Both the position numbers and the translations under genes were made by a program. DNA of 13,319 bases, from assembly GCA_050288085.1 (NCBI GenBank), contig JBNKDD010000154.1:1-13319 (forward strand). The letters run 5' to 3'. Each line of letters opens with the position of its first letter. Position 1 is the first letter of the stretch. The DNA comes from JBNKDD01 sp050288085 (GTDB lineage: Bacteria > Chloroflexota > Anaerolineae > Aggregatilineales > UBA3940). Below, piece after piece: positions 7,395 to 13,319 of this stretch. The notes under the pieces were generated by a model. The model was not told where the DNA came from and made no database searches. It worked only from the letters and a program-made list of their open reading frames with translations.

Positions 7395-7512
7395 ATGTGC
7401 CGCATTATTCTGTATCAGATTCACGGTTTCTACCTGCGCGTCAGGTAATGGACATCAAGCACCCGTTCGGAGGCGTTTACGCTATCAAACCGACACGGGC
7501 GAGTTCGAAGAA
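7395..7512 (+). pseudogene. Frameshifted N-terminal part of orfX
   Basis: This stretch reads like the lost beginning of the gene that follows. ATG 7395, three bases after the trpG stop, opens a 17-codon frame with an AGGT six bases upstream; it ends at TAA 7446. The next frame resumes at 7448 with Met-Asp-Ile-Lys-His-Pro-Phe-Gly-Gly-Val-Tyr. The third frame then takes over at 7480 as Arg-Tyr-Gln-Thr-Asp-Thr-Gly-Glu-Phe and runs unbroken into orfX. Restoring one G in the GG at 7444-7445 and one C at 7480 joins all three into a single frame of 174 codons. Both changes are one-base losses in short homopolymers, so either a sequencing or assembly error or genuine decay is possible. Confidence 0.55.
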
Positions 7513-7917
7513 GTGCCGAAATCTGAACTGACGGAGGCCGAACGAGACATAGAAAATTGCAGAGGACTCTATATCAAACTATCCCACGATTACTATGGGC
7601 TGTATTCAACTTCAAAAGGGCCGGTTCTTTTTCACAACCGACAGCAGTTTTTTCTGGGTGGGGAAGCCAATCAGCTTGAATTGGAACAACTACGTGGACA
7701 CCGACACCGCTTCACTTTGCTAAAAGATGGCGACAGGCAGTTAGAAGTAACTTACCCGCGTGCGCCACAATGGATACTTGGGCCGGATTTTTGCTGGGAT
7801 TACGACTTCACAGAGGAAGACGCTGACTTTTTCCTCTGGCTGACCAACACTATCAATAAAAACAGGGATGCATTCATTGAGCATTACACGCTCAGGGAGG
7901 AAAGAGAGAAATCATGA
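7513..7917 (+). CDS. orfX, hypothetical protein inside the trp operon (134 aa as read)
   Basis: I do not recognise this family. The part read in one frame is acidic and aromatic, without signal peptide or membrane helix; features include HDYYGLYSTSKG, a Trp-Ile-Leu-Gly-Pro-Asp-Phe turn, and an acidic Trp/Phe-rich C-terminal helix. The nominal GTG start at 7513 is weak: there is no Shine-Dalgarno sequence, and the frame is open upstream to the trpG stop. The real start is more likely ATG 7395 with two frameshifts between (see the preceding entry). The stop codon overlaps the trpD start in ATGA (7914-7917), so it is well integrated in the operon and probably translationally coupled to trpD. It is not a known tryptophan enzyme; its role is unknown. 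Confidence 0.65.
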   Translation: MPKSELTEAERDIENCRGLYIKLSHDYYGLYSTSKGPVLFHNRQQFFLGGEANQLELEQLRGHRHRFTLLKDGDRQLEVTYPRAPQWILGPDFCWDYDFTEEDADFFLWLTNTINKNRDAFIEHYTLREEREKS

Positions 7918-8951
7918 CGATTGACATTAAACGAGCGATAGGCATTACCAGCCGGTTTGGGCATTTGCAGGCGCAGGAAGCCGAAGAGGTGATGAACCAG
8001 ATCATGGCGGGCGATGCCACCGAGGCTCAGATCGCCGCTTATCTGATGGCACTGCGGATGAAGGGCGAAACCCGCAGCGAGATTTCCGGCAGCGCCCGCG
8101 CGATGCGGGCCAACGCCACCCGGATTCCTACCAGGGTTGAACCGGACAGGCTGCTCGATACCTGTGGGACAGGCGGCGATAACTCCGGGACGTTCAACAT
8201 CAGCACGACGGTAGCCTTTGTCGCGGCGGGGGCGGGTGTGCCGGTCGCCAAGCACGGCAACCGGGCAGCGACCAGTAAATGCGGCAGCGCCGATGTGCTG
8301 GCCGAACTGGGCGTCAACCTTGACCTGACACCGGAGCAGGTCGGGCAGTGCATCAACGAGATCGGGATCGGGTTCCTGTTTGCGCCCAAGCTGCACCCCG
8401 CCATGAAATACGCCATCGGCCCGCGCCGCGAGATCGGCGTACGGACGATCTTCAACATCCTCGGCCCGCTGACCAACCCGGCAGGCGCAAAGCGTCAGTT
8501 GATGGGCGTGTTCGCTGCCGACCTGGCCCCCTTCCTGGCACAGGTCTTCCAGGATTTAGGCTCGGAATCGGCGATCATCGTCAACGGCTACGGCGGCCTC
8601 GATGAACTGACCACCACCGGGCCAAACTCGGTCAGCCATTTTCAAAACGGCGAGGTCGATACCTATACACTCAATCCGCAGGATTACGGTTTTGAGGGAG
8701 CGCACATCTCCGACCTGGTCGGCGGTGATGCGCCAACCAACGCGGCGATCTTACGCGGCATCCTGAGCGGCGAAGTAGACAGCGCCAAGCTGGACGTGGT
8801 GCTGCTCAATTCAGGGGCAGCGCTGCTGGCGGCGGGTGTGGTCAGCGATCTACCTGAGGGGATCGAAATGGCCCGTGATTCAATTGGCAGCGGCAAAGCC
8901 CTCAACAAGCTGGATGCGCTGATCGACATTACACAGGGATTGATCCTATGA
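7914..8951 (+). CDS. trpD: Anthranilate phosphoribosyltransferase
   Basis: Joins anthranilate to phosphoribosyl pyrophosphate, giving phosphoribosyl-anthranilate, the second step of the pathway. The 345-aa length is typical of the stand-alone enzyme. Key motifs are DTCGTGGDNSGTFNIST (about 82-98; PRPP/pyrophosphate loop), KHGNRAATSKCGSADVL (from Lys113; anthranilate and PRPP contacts), and RREIGVRTIFNILGPLTNPAG, the family hallmark in the second half. The start overlaps the orfX stop by four bases, and a GGGAGG lies 13 bases upstream, somewhat far. The end overlaps trpC by four bases in ATGA (8948-8951). No unusual residues were noticed. Confidence 0.96.
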   Translation: MTIDIKRAIGITSRFGHLQAQEAEEVMNQIMAGDATEAQIAAYLMALRMKGETRSEISGSARAMRANATRIPTRVEPDRLLDTCGTGGDNSGTFNISTTVAFVAAGAGVPVAKHGNRAATSKCGSADVLAELGVNLDLTPEQVGQCINEIGIGFLFAPKLHPAMKYAIGPRREIGVRTIFNILGPLTNPAGAKRQLMGVFAADLAPFLAQVFQDLGSESAIIVNGYGGLDELTTTGPNSVSHFQNGEVDTYTLNPQDYGFEGAHISDLVGGDAPTNAAILRGILSGEVDSAKLDVVLLNSGAALLAAGVVSDLPEGIEMARDSIGSGKALNKLDALIDITQGLIL

Positions 8952-9772
8952 GCTTCGTCAGGACAGACACCATCCTCGACAAGATTCTGGCAAACACCGT
9001 CGAGGAGATCGCAGCGCGGCAGGCGATCCGCTCACCGGCTGAGGTGATCGATGCGGCACGATCGGCCCCTGCCCCGCGTGATATGCTGGTAGCCCTGCGG
9101 CGCGACACGGTCGCCCTGATCGCCGAGGTCAAGCACGCTTCGCCCAGCAAAGGGGTGTTAATCGATCCCTTCGATCCGCTGGCACTCGGCACGACCTACG
9201 ATCAAAACGGGGCGGCGGCGATCTCGGTGCTGACCGATCAGCAGTTCTTCAAGGGCAGCCTGGACTATCTGACCACCATCCGGGAAGCGGTATCCGTGCC
9301 GGTGCTGCGCAAGGACTTTATCGTCGATCCCTACCAGGTCTACGAAGGGCGGGCCGCCGGGGCCGACGCGATCCTGTTGATCGTCGCCGCGCTGGAAGAC
9401 AGTCAGCTAGCCGATCTGCACGCGCTCGTCTCAGAACTGGGCATGGCGGCATTGGTCGAAGTCCATAATGAATCGGAACTTGACCGGGCGCTGCGGATCG
9501 ATCCCACTTTGATCGGGATCAACAATCGCGACCTGAAAACCTTCCACGTCGATCTGAATACCACCGCCCAGATCGCGCAGTCGGTGCCGGATCGGGTGAC
9601 GCTGGTGGCAGAGAGCGGCGTTCACAGCGCGGAGGACGTCCGCCGGATGGGTGAACTCGGCGCACACGCGGTGCTGGTCGGCGAGGCGCTGGTCAAATCG
9701 GCGGCTGTCGGCGAGACGGTGCGGGCGTTTAGTTCGCAGCACAGATTACACACCGATAAACCTCACCCCTGA
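8948..9772 (+). CDS. trpC: Indole-3-glycerol-phosphate synthase
   Basis: Closes the indole ring: carboxyphenylamino-deoxyribulose phosphate to indole-3-glycerol phosphate, with loss of CO2 and water. It is a 274-aa monofunctional TIM barrel, not fused to TrpF. Catalytic motifs are IAEVKHASPSKG (Glu60, Lys62), VPVLRKDFIVDP (Lys122), LVEVHNE, IGINNRDLKTF and VAESGVHSAEDV, with the phosphate-binding AVLVGEAL near the end. Its start overlaps the trpD stop (ATGA). The last codons and the stop (CCT CAC CCC TGA) come from the inverted-repeat element that begins at 9757, so the extreme C-terminal tail is probably not ancestral. The barrel itself ends before this point, so activity should be intact. 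Confidence 0.96.
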   Translation: MSFVRTDTILDKILANTVEEIAARQAIRSPAEVIDAARSAPAPRDMLVALRRDTVALIAEVKHASPSKGVLIDPFDPLALGTTYDQNGAAAISVLTDQQFFKGSLDYLTTIREAVSVPVLRKDFIVDPYQVYEGRAAGADAILLIVAALEDSQLADLHALVSELGMAALVEVHNESELDRALRIDPTLIGINNRDLKTFHVDLNTTAQIAQSVPDRVTLVAESGVHSAEDVRRMGELGAHAVLVGEALVKSAAVGETVRAFSSQHRLHTDKPHP

Positions 9773-9870
9773 CCTTGGTCGGCCACAGCCGACCGGCGGT
9801 CTTTCCCCTCTCCACAATGGAGAGGGGGAGGGAGAACCGCTGACAGCGGTTCGGAAGGGGGTGAGGTCTA
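9757..9870. repeat. 114-bp hairpin-rich inverted-repeat element between trpC and trpF
   Basis: The ends are a 13-bp imperfect inverted repeat: TAAACCTCACCCC (9757-9769) and GGGGTGAGGTCTA (9858-9870), 12 of 13 matching, including a 9-bp perfect core. Inside are three separate hairpins: GGTCGGC/GCCGACC (9777-9783, 9788-9794), CCCCTCTCCA/TGGAGAGGGG (9805-9814, 9818-9827; 3-base loop) and AACCGCT/AGCGGTT (9835-9841, 9845-9851). The layout is like a MITE or REP-type dispersed repeat; it encodes no protein of its own. The left end overlaps the trpC stop codon and the right end abuts ATG 9871. There is no T run after the hairpins, so it is not an ordinary terminator, though it could affect mRNA decay or processing between trpC and trpF. 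Confidence 0.75.
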
Positions 9871-9875
9871 ATGCA

Positions 9876-9881
9876 AAAGGA
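9876..9881 (+). promoter_or_regulatory. Ribosome-binding site deciding the trpF start
   Basis: AAGGAC lies 7 bases before ATG 9889, whose product begins MTKVKICG, the usual TrpF N-terminus. The earlier ATG 9871 sits directly against the inverted-repeat element and would add six unconserved residues. Confidence 0.55.
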
Positions 9882-9888
9882 CGGGCAT

Positions 9889-10548
9889 ATGACCAAAGTA
9901 AAAATCTGTGGGGTAACCACGTTTAAAGATGCATTGGCAGCGGCGCAGGCGGGTGCGGATATGCTCGGCCTGAACTTCTACCCGCCCAGCCCGCGCTCGC
10001 TCAGCTTATCGCAGGCCGGGGAGATCGCTGCCCAACTTCGAGCCACGCTCGGCGAGGACTGCCCGCTGCTGGTCGGGGTGTTCGTCAATCCAACAGATGA
10101 CGACATTTTTGACGCGGTCGAAGCGGTCGGGTTGAACCTGTCGCAGTTGAGCGGCGACGAGCCGGTCGAACTGCTGGCCGAACTGCGGGGATTGGTCGTC
10201 AAGGCGATCCGGCCCCGCAACCGGGAGGAAGCGATCCGGCAGGCCGAAACTTATGTCCCTTACGCGCCGGACAGCGATTGGCTGCCCTCGCTGGTGCTCG
10301 ACGCTTATCACCCCGATCTGTATGGGGGGACGGGCGAACAGGCCAGCATCGAAACAGCCTTAGCCATCAAAGACATCACTCCGCGCCTGATGCTGGCCGG
10401 GGGGCTGACACCGAACAACGTCGGGGAGCGGGTGGCGGCGATTCAGCCCTGGGGCGTGGATACGGCCAGCGGGGTCGAAGGATCAACAAAGGGTAAAAAA
10501 GATCACGAGCGGATGCAGGCTTTTGTGAAAGCTGTGCGTTCTGCCTGA
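9889..10548 (+). CDS. trpF: Phosphoribosylanthranilate isomerase
   Basis: Amadori rearrangement of phosphoribosyl-anthranilate to carboxyphenylamino-deoxyribulose phosphate, the substrate of TrpC. The protein is a 219-aa TIM barrel. It shows KICGVTT with general-base Cys7, GLNFYPPSPRSLS, LVGVFVNP, the LVLDAYHPDLYGGTG loop with catalytic Asp138, the phosphate-binding LAGGLTPNNV, and VDTASGVE near the C-terminus. I chose ATG 9889 over ATG 9871 for its ribosome-binding site and conserved N-terminus; the longer form would add Met-Gln-Lys-Asp-Gly-His. It is separated from trpC by the hairpin-rich element, while trpC and trpD overlap, so the element looks like a later insertion into a tighter operon. 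Confidence 0.95.
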   Translation: MTKVKICGVTTFKDALAAAQAGADMLGLNFYPPSPRSLSLSQAGEIAAQLRATLGEDCPLLVGVFVNPTDDDIFDAVEAVGLNLSQLSGDEPVELLAELRGLVVKAIRPRNREEAIRQAETYVPYAPDSDWLPSLVLDAYHPDLYGGTGEQASIETALAIKDITPRLMLAGGLTPNNVGERVAAIQPWGVDTASGVEGSTKGKKDHERMQAFVKAVRSA

Positions 10549-10570
10549 ACTCATTGACAGGAGAAGAACC

Positions 10571-10759
10571 ATGTCTATTCAGCAATCGAAACTTAACGGG
10601 CTGCGGGATCAACTCAAGCAGAACTTCCCCGGTTTGAACGACGATGATCGCGAAACCATCTTGAGAACGGTTGAAGACCTTCACCGGCAGGAAAAACCAA
10701 AAACCGAAAAAACACCGTCCGCCTCGGTGGTGTATTCCGGCAAGAGTTTCGTACCCTGA
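10571..10759 (+). CDS. orfY, small hypothetical protein, 62 aa
   Basis: Not recognised. The first 42 residues look like two amphipathic helices (a Gln/Lys/Leu helix, then an acidic turn Asn-Asp-Asp-Asp-Arg-Glu leading to a second helix). A Lys/Pro/Thr-rich, probably disordered tail follows. There is no cysteine, signal peptide or membrane helix. A strong ribosome-binding site (AGGAGAAG) stands just upstream, the gene starts 22 bases after trpF, and orfZ starts 14 bases after its stop with its own good site; this supports real translation. It may act with orfZ, but nothing in the sequence states a function. Confidence 0.6.
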   Translation: MSIQQSKLNGLRDQLKQNFPGLNDDDRETILRTVEDLHRQEKPKTEKTPSASVVYSGKSFVP

Positions 10760-10773
10760 TCGGAGGAGACATC

Positions 10774-11343
10774 ATGCCCTGGCGCGAAACAGCAGAACGC
10801 ATTCTGCGCGAGGTGTGCGATAAGCCGGTTCGCCCCTATTCGATGCAGGATTTCGGGCGGGAACAGTACCCCGATGCCGTATCGGTGATCCTCCCACGTG
10901 AGGGCTACAGCCCCAGCCGGGAAGCTTACCAACGTTTAGCCGAGGTACGAAAAAAACTCCCGGAAGGGTTGGTGGCTTTTCTCGGCACGACTAATTGGTT
11001 AGGCGACGAACGGCATGACGGCGTGGAACTGGTCATCGGCCCAGGGGAATCGCAGTTCGACATCCTGGTAATCGCCGCATCGAATGCGATTAACTATGGC
11101 AAAGAAACCGGCGATCTGATCAAGCAGTTTCAGGCTTATGACCGGCTGTGCGGGATCGACATTCTCCAGGCAGAAACCGATACAGTGGTGATCCAGTTGA
11201 AACACAATCCACCCGATATCAAGGCTTTTGCCAAGGATGTATACGCCTTCTGCCCGGATATCGTCGATCAGGGCGTGGGAACGGTCGAACGGTTGGAGGA
11301 ACTGATCGAGATCATCGGCGAGCTAACATTCTGGTGGGATTAA
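10774..11343 (+). CDS. orfZ, DUF4253 family protein, 189 aa
   Basis: The C-terminal half matches what I know of the DUF4253 family. It has FDILVIAASNAINYG followed by a helix, a strand segment ending in QLKHNP, then AKDVYAFCPDIVDQGVGTVE and the terminal FWWD at the very end. The family has no established biochemical function. The N-terminal half (about 1-100) is less familiar, with a Gly-Thr-Thr-Asn-Trp-Leu-Gly-Asp segment that probably belongs to the same fold. No signal peptide or membrane helix. The ribosome-binding site GGAGGAG (10762-10768) is excellent. Its place between trpF and trpB, on the same strand with short gaps, means it is transcribed under the same tRNA-Trp control, but it is not a known pathway enzyme. 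Confidence 0.8.
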   Translation: MPWRETAERILREVCDKPVRPYSMQDFGREQYPDAVSVILPREGYSPSREAYQRLAEVRKKLPEGLVAFLGTTNWLGDERHDGVELVIGPGESQFDILVIAASNAINYGKETGDLIKQFQAYDRLCGIDILQAETDTVVIQLKHNPPDIKAFAKDVYAFCPDIVDQGVGTVERLEELIEIIGELTFWWD

Positions 11344-11389
11344 ATTCAAACCCACCTGAGAATCAAACAGGTTAATAAAAGGCTACCTG

Positions 11390-12613
11390 ATGGATCAATA
11401 CATCAAAACAAACACGACAGAAGTCCCTGACGAGCGCGGTTATTTCGGGGAGTTTGGCGGGCGGTTCGTGCCCGAAACGCTGATGCCCGCGCTCGATGAA
11501 CTGGAAGCGGCCTATCGTCAAGCGATGGCCGATCCGGAATTTCAACAGGAACTACAACACTTGCAAGAAACTTATACCGGTCGGCCCACCCCGGTGACCT
11601 TCGCCCGCCGCCTATCCGAGCACCTGGGCGGGGCGCAAATTTACCTCAAGCGGGAAGACCTGGCCCACACCGGCGCGCACAAGATCAACAATGCGCTGGG
11701 GCAGGCATTGCTCGCCAAACGGATGGGTAAGCAGCGGATCATCGCGGAGACAGGAGCCGGTCAGCACGGCGTTGCCAGCGCGACCGCCGCCGCCCTGCTC
11801 GGATTAGACTGTCACGTCTACATGGGCACGGTTGATATCGCCCGCCAGCAGCCTAACGTCTTCCGCATGAAACTGCTCGGAACCGAGGTTATCCCGGTCA
11901 CGAGTGGCAGCAAGACTCTCAAGGATGCGATCAACGAGGCGATCCGCGACTGGGTCACCAATGTGGAAGATACCTTCTACCTGCTTGGATCGGCCCTGGG
12001 GCCGCACCCCTACCCGATGATGGTACGCGACTTCCAGAGTGTGATCGGCGTCGAGGCGCGAGGACAAATCCTCAAACAGGCCGGGCGCTTGCCGGACGTG
12101 TGTGTGGCCTGTGTCGGCGGGGGTAGCAACGCGATTGGCCTGTTCCACGCCTTCCGTGATAACGAAGAGGTCGATCTGATCGGCGTGGAAGCAGGCGGGC
12201 GAGGCATCGAAAGTGGGGAGCACGCCGCCCGGTTTGCTGACCCGAACCTGGGACGGCCCGGTGTTCTACAGGGCACTCGATCCTACGTTTTGCAGGATCA
12301 GGACGGCCAGATTCTGGAGACGCACAGCGTCAGCGCCGGGTTGGATTATGCCTCGGTCGGGCCGGAGCATACCTACCTGCGCCAGATGGAGCGGGCCTTT
12401 TACACCTATGCCACCGATGAGGAAACGCTCGAAGCCTTCCAGGTGTTGAGCCAGTTGGAGGGGATCATCCCGGCTTTGGAAAGCGCTCACGCCGTCGCCG
12501 AGGTGATCAAGCGTGCGCCCACCATGCCGAAGGATTCGATCATCCTGGTGAACCTGTCCGGGCGCGGCGATAAAGACCTCGATACGGTCATCAAAGAATT
12601 GGGGGTGGAATAA
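11390..12613 (+). CDS. trpB: Tryptophan synthase beta chain
   Basis: PLP-dependent subunit that condenses indole with L-serine to tryptophan, receiving indole through the tunnel from TrpA. The 407 aa are typical of the TrpB1 type that pairs with TrpA. It begins RGYFGEFGGRFVPETL after a short tail. The PLP lysine is Lys98 in HTGAHKINN, catalytic Glu120 is in ETGAGQHG, the phosphate-binding glycine loop is GGGSNAIG (about 243-250), and the C-terminal NLSGRGDKD contains the pyridine-contact Ser (about 390). Only a weak AAGG is seen upstream of ATG 11390. The stop is two bases before the trpA start, so the alpha and beta subunits are probably translated together. Confidence 0.97.
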   Translation: MDQYIKTNTTEVPDERGYFGEFGGRFVPETLMPALDELEAAYRQAMADPEFQQELQHLQETYTGRPTPVTFARRLSEHLGGAQIYLKREDLAHTGAHKINNALGQALLAKRMGKQRIIAETGAGQHGVASATAAALLGLDCHVYMGTVDIARQQPNVFRMKLLGTEVIPVTSGSKTLKDAINEAIRDWVTNVEDTFYLLGSALGPHPYPMMVRDFQSVIGVEARGQILKQAGRLPDVCVACVGGGSNAIGLFHAFRDNEEVDLIGVEAGGRGIESGEHAARFADPNLGRPGVLQGTRSYVLQDQDGQILETHSVSAGLDYASVGPEHTYLRQMERAFYTYATDEETLEAFQVLSQLEGIIPALESAHAVAEVIKRAPTMPKDSIILVNLSGRGDKDLDTVIKELGVE

Positions 12614-12615
12614 CC

Positions 12616-13319
12616 ATGAGCACTACAACACACACCGGGTTAGACGCCATTGCGGCGATGTTCGATCAGACCAGGGCTGACAACCGGGCGGCCTTTTTGC
12701 CCTACTTCCCAATTGGCTATCCTGATTACGAAACGTCGCTAGATGCTATCGAAGCGATGGCTGAAGTGGGCGTGGATGGCTTCGAGATTGGCGTTCCGTT
12801 CAGCGATCCACTGGCCGACGGGCCGACCATCCAGGCGGCGACTCAGATCGCGCTAGAGAACGGCACAACGGTGCGGAAATGTTTGCAGGCGGTCGCTGAA
12901 CTGCGAGAGCGGGGAGTCAGCCAGCCCATGCTGTTGATGGGCTACCTCAATCCGCTGCTGGCCTATGGCATTGATGAGTTTGTCCGCGATGCGAAAGCCG
13001 CCGGAGCCAACGGCCTGATCATCCCCGACCTACCCCCGGAAGAAGCAGGGGCGGTCAAAGAAGCCTGCCAGGAGCACGGATTGGCGCTGATCTTTTTCCT
13101 GGCCCCAACCAGCAACGAGGCGCGGATCAAACTGGTGGCCGAGCAGGTCAGCGGCTTTATCTATGCTGTCTCACTGACCGGCATCACCGGGGCGAGAACC
13201 GAATTACCACCCGGCCTGACCGACTTTATCACACGGGTGCGGAACATCACCGATCAGCCGGTGGTGCTGGGATTTGGTATCAGCCAGCCGGAACATGCAC
13301 GGGCGATGAACGGATTAGT
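12616..13319 (+). CDS. trpA: Tryptophan synthase alpha chain (cut by the window end)
   Basis: Cleaves indole-3-glycerol phosphate to indole and glyceraldehyde 3-phosphate, passing indole to TrpB. The window holds 234 codons of a protein usually near 270 aa, so about the last helices are missing. Visible are FPIGYPDYE after the N-terminus, FEIGVPFSDPLADGPTIQ with catalytic Glu57 and Asp68 (same 11-residue spacing as in the classic enzyme), MGYLNPLLAYG, GLIIPDLPPEE, FLAPTSNEARI, and VSLTGITGAR followed by VVLGFGIS, the phosphate-binding part. The frame is open to the last base with no stop. ATG 12616 follows the trpB stop by two bases, with a G-rich stretch (GGGGGTGG) as a possible ribosome-binding site. 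Confidence 0.95.
   Translation, partial: MSTTTHTGLDAIAAMFDQTRADNRAAFLPYFPIGYPDYETSLDAIEAMAEVGVDGFEIGVPFSDPLADGPTIQAATQIALENGTTVRKCLQAVAELRERGVSQPMLLMGYLNPLLAYGIDEFVRDAKAAGANGLIIPDLPPEEAGAVKEACQEHGLALIFFLAPTSNEARIKLVAEQVSGFIYAVSLTGITGARTELPPGLTDFITRVRNITDQPVVLGFGISQPEHARAMNGL

Noticed and set aside
7884..8396. 170-codon minus-strand open frame inside trpD
   Set aside because: Antisense to the conserved PRPP-binding motifs of trpD; the protein is His/Pro/Arg-rich like other shadow frames.
9777..9851. Hairpins between trpC and trpF as a factor-independent terminator ending the operon
   Set aside because: No T tract follows any stem, and trpF and five more genes continue on the same strand without a convincing new promoter.
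9761..9866. CRISPR-like repeat array
   Set aside because: The repeated units are inverted and different from one another; there are no regularly spaced direct repeats and no cas genes.
11354..11372. Short hairpin ACCTG/CAGGT before trpB as an attenuator
   Set aside because: Only five pairs with a nine-base loop and no T run; expected by chance.

Overview
The window looks like a chromosomal segment from a free-living bacterium of moderately high GC, most likely a member of the Chloroflexota (Anaerolineae-like). That placement is inferred from the mix of a 7TM-PAS histidine kinase, a T-box-controlled trp operon and gene content; no rRNA or other marker gene is present to prove it.

Left part (1-2418): accessory genes. 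A 281-aa protein of unknown function is read leftwards from a good sigma-70-type promoter. Diverging from it is a small regulator that joins a four-cysteine zinc ribbon to a LexA-type winged helix but has no LexA protease domain. Fourteen bases further on is an A/T-rich gene encoding two tandem copies of a DUF7710-like domain. An A/T-rich gap of about 290 bases follows.

Middle (2419-4890): a large membrane-bound sensor histidine kinase (7TM input region, three PAS domains, HisKA and HATPase) with no partner response regulator in the window.

Right part (4913-13319, running off the end): a complete-looking tryptophan operon, trpE-trpG-orfX-trpD-trpC-trpF-orfY-orfZ-trpB-trpA, all on the + strand with short gaps or 4-base overlaps. 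It is preceded by a TTGACT-17-TAGGAT promoter and an unusually readable T-box riboswitch. The specifier is UGG (Trp), and the antiterminator bulge UGGC matches a tRNA acceptor end with discriminator G. Uncharged tRNA-Trp should therefore prevent termination at 5211-5243 and switch on the whole pathway from chorismate to tryptophan.

The operon carries three passenger genes. orfX, between trpG and trpD, appears to have lost its N-terminus to two single-base deletions. orfY is a 62-aa unknown. orfZ is a DUF4253 family protein. A 114-bp inverted-repeat element with three internal hairpins sits between trpC and trpF; it supplies the last codons and stop of trpC. I saw no tRNA, rRNA, CRISPR array, transposase or phage gene.
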